Of a DNA stretch of 5,435 bases, positions 4,649 through 5,435 are shown piece by piece. The DNA lies in contig JALUKJ010000060.1 of the NCBI GenBank assembly GCA_027056615.1, positions 1-5,435 on the forward strand. Direction: 5' to 3'. Origin of the DNA: Campylobacteraceae bacterium (GTDB lineage: Bacteria > Campylobacterota > Campylobacteria > Campylobacterales > Sulfurovaceae). A model generated the notes under the pieces. The model was not told the DNA's origin. It ran no database searches and saw only the letters and a list, made by a program, of their open reading frames with translations. Positions within the stretch are counted from its first letter, which is position 1; the number at the start of each line of letters is the position of its first letter. A program made the translations under genes and the position numbers.

Positions 4649-5435
4649 CTAAAAGAATCTATAAGACAATTGGAAAGAGAGACTTGATTCAGAGTGGTCA
4701 ACACTTGAATCTCCTGTATGCATATTACCTTGTTTGTCAACACCAGTAATTGTTTTCATAGTTGTGGTTGTTTTAGGAGCATAAACATAAGCCATATCTA
4801 CATAGAAGTTATCTGTAAACTCATAACCACCACCTAAAGTATAGTGCTGTTCAGCTGTAGCAGGGAAACCTAAAAGATTGAAAAGGTTAAGTGCATTTCC
4901 TCCTGCTTGTGCGTAGCTTCCAGCATGAATTACAGCAGGTCCACTTTGTGCCTCTTTAATAGGATTTTTGGCGTAGTTATATCCTGCTCTAAATCGCCAC
5001 TTAACATCTTTGTACTGATACCCTAAAGCATAAACATTTTGGTCTTCCCAACCAAAGTCTTTATAGCCTTTTGCATCAGACCATTTAATTTGCTTATAAT
5101 CAAAAGCAAAGGTATGCTTGTCTACTTCATACCCGATACCAATACCCATTTGGGCAGGTTGTTCTAAGTGGTCATTCATTGCTTGGGAAAAAATACCAAA
5201 ATCTACAAAAGGTTTAGTTGCTCTTGAGAGTTGGTTTTTATACTCCATATCAATTTTTGATTTATAGACAGCACCTAGTGTTATACCATTTTTTAGGTCA
5301 TAATATGTACCTAAATTTACGCCATAACCTAAATCTTGTGCAACACCATCTCCAACATTTTTGCCATCAAAACCTTGATAGTTTATATCTAATGCACCAT
5401 ATTGAATAACAGGTGTTACTGCCACACCAAAAGTA
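4649..5435 (-). CDS. FadL/OmpP1/TodX-family outer-membrane channel, C-terminal part
   Basis: The visible 262 or so C-terminal residues belong to a 14-strand outer-membrane barrel of the FadL family, which moves long-chain fatty acids or other hydrophobic compounds (aromatics in TodX) across the outer membrane. Evidence includes alternating amphipathic strands with aromatic girdles (GVNLGTYYDL, HTFAFDYKQIKWSD, NVYALGYQYKDVKWRFRAGYNYAKNPI), the family stretch NLLGFPATAEQHYTLGGGYEF before the last strands, and a C-terminal SLSFQLSYRFF ending in phenylalanine, the signal recognised by the Bam machinery. The frame stays open to the window edge (TFGVAVTPVIQYG), and the GTG at 5423-5425 is an internal valine. 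Full members have about 400-450 residues, so the signal peptide, N-terminal hatch and first strands lie beyond 5435. The gene converges on the peroxidase gene and ends next to the palindromic repeat. The substrate cannot be told from sequence. Confidence 0.9.
   Translation of the reverse strand, partial: TFGVAVTPVIQYGALDINYQGFDGKNVGDGVAQDLGYGVNLGTYYDLKNGITLGAVYKSKIDMEYKNQLSRATKPFVDFGIFSQAMNDHLEQPAQMGIGIGYEVDKHTFAFDYKQIKWSDAKGYKDFGWEDQNVYALGYQYKDVKWRFRAGYNYAKNPIKEAQSGPAVIHAGSYAQAGGNALNLFNLLGFPATAEQHYTLGGGYEFTDNFYVDMAYVYAPKTTTTMKTITGVDKQGNMHTGDSSVDHSESSLSFQLSYRFF

Noticed and set aside
5218..5409. Plus-strand frame of 63 codons opposite the FadL-type gene
   Set aside because: Shadow of the barrel-coding frame, rich in H, L and Q as expected from the complement of strand-forming codons.

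Overview
The window looks like a chromosomal piece of a Campylobacterota (epsilonproteobacterial) genome, probably a free-living sulfur-oxidising type such as Sulfurovum, Sulfurimonas or Arcobacter relatives. The grounds are strong A+T richness, A/T-ending codons, A/G-rich ribosome sites close to ATG, T-rich promoters with a clear -10 but weak -35, and a periplasmic di-haem peroxidase next to a FadL-type porin. The genus is inference; no RNA gene or taxonomic marker is present.

Layout. Positions 1-244 are very A+T-rich non-coding DNA holding only candidate promoters. Next comes a two-gene operon (245-1507 and 1520-1945, 12 bp apart) for two single-pass inner-membrane proteins. Their architecture recalls the GspL/GspM (or PilM-N/PilO) assembly-platform pair of type II secretion, type IV pilus and competence machines, but no other machine component is in the window. 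A promoter with an overlapping inverted repeat (1984-2020) precedes a prokaryotic ionotropic-glutamate-receptor-like protein (2075-3166). This has a periplasmic amino-acid-binding-type domain split by an M1-P-M2 channel core, and the K+ selectivity filter is replaced by TWETP. A 14-bp perfect inverted repeat (3186-3224) and a TATAAT promoter separate it from a periplasmic di-haem cytochrome c peroxidase (3324-4400).

The convergent gap 4401-4648 is the most structured DNA in the window. A GC-richer REP-like palindrome (ends near 4407 and 4640) has been interrupted by a roughly 134-bp, almost fully palindromic, non-coding MITE-like element (4428-4561). The element is flanked by 10-bp direct repeats and sits exactly in the apex of the older hairpin. 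On the minus strand, 4649-5435 encodes the C-terminal part of a FadL/OmpP1/TodX outer-membrane channel whose 5' end lies outside the window.

The genes do not form one pathway. They are envelope functions side by side: a membrane assembly-platform-like pair, a periplasmic ligand sensor/channel, peroxide detoxification and hydrophobic substrate uptake. The observations most worth following are the channel with the altered filter, the nested palindromic insertion and the orphan GspL/GspM-like pair.
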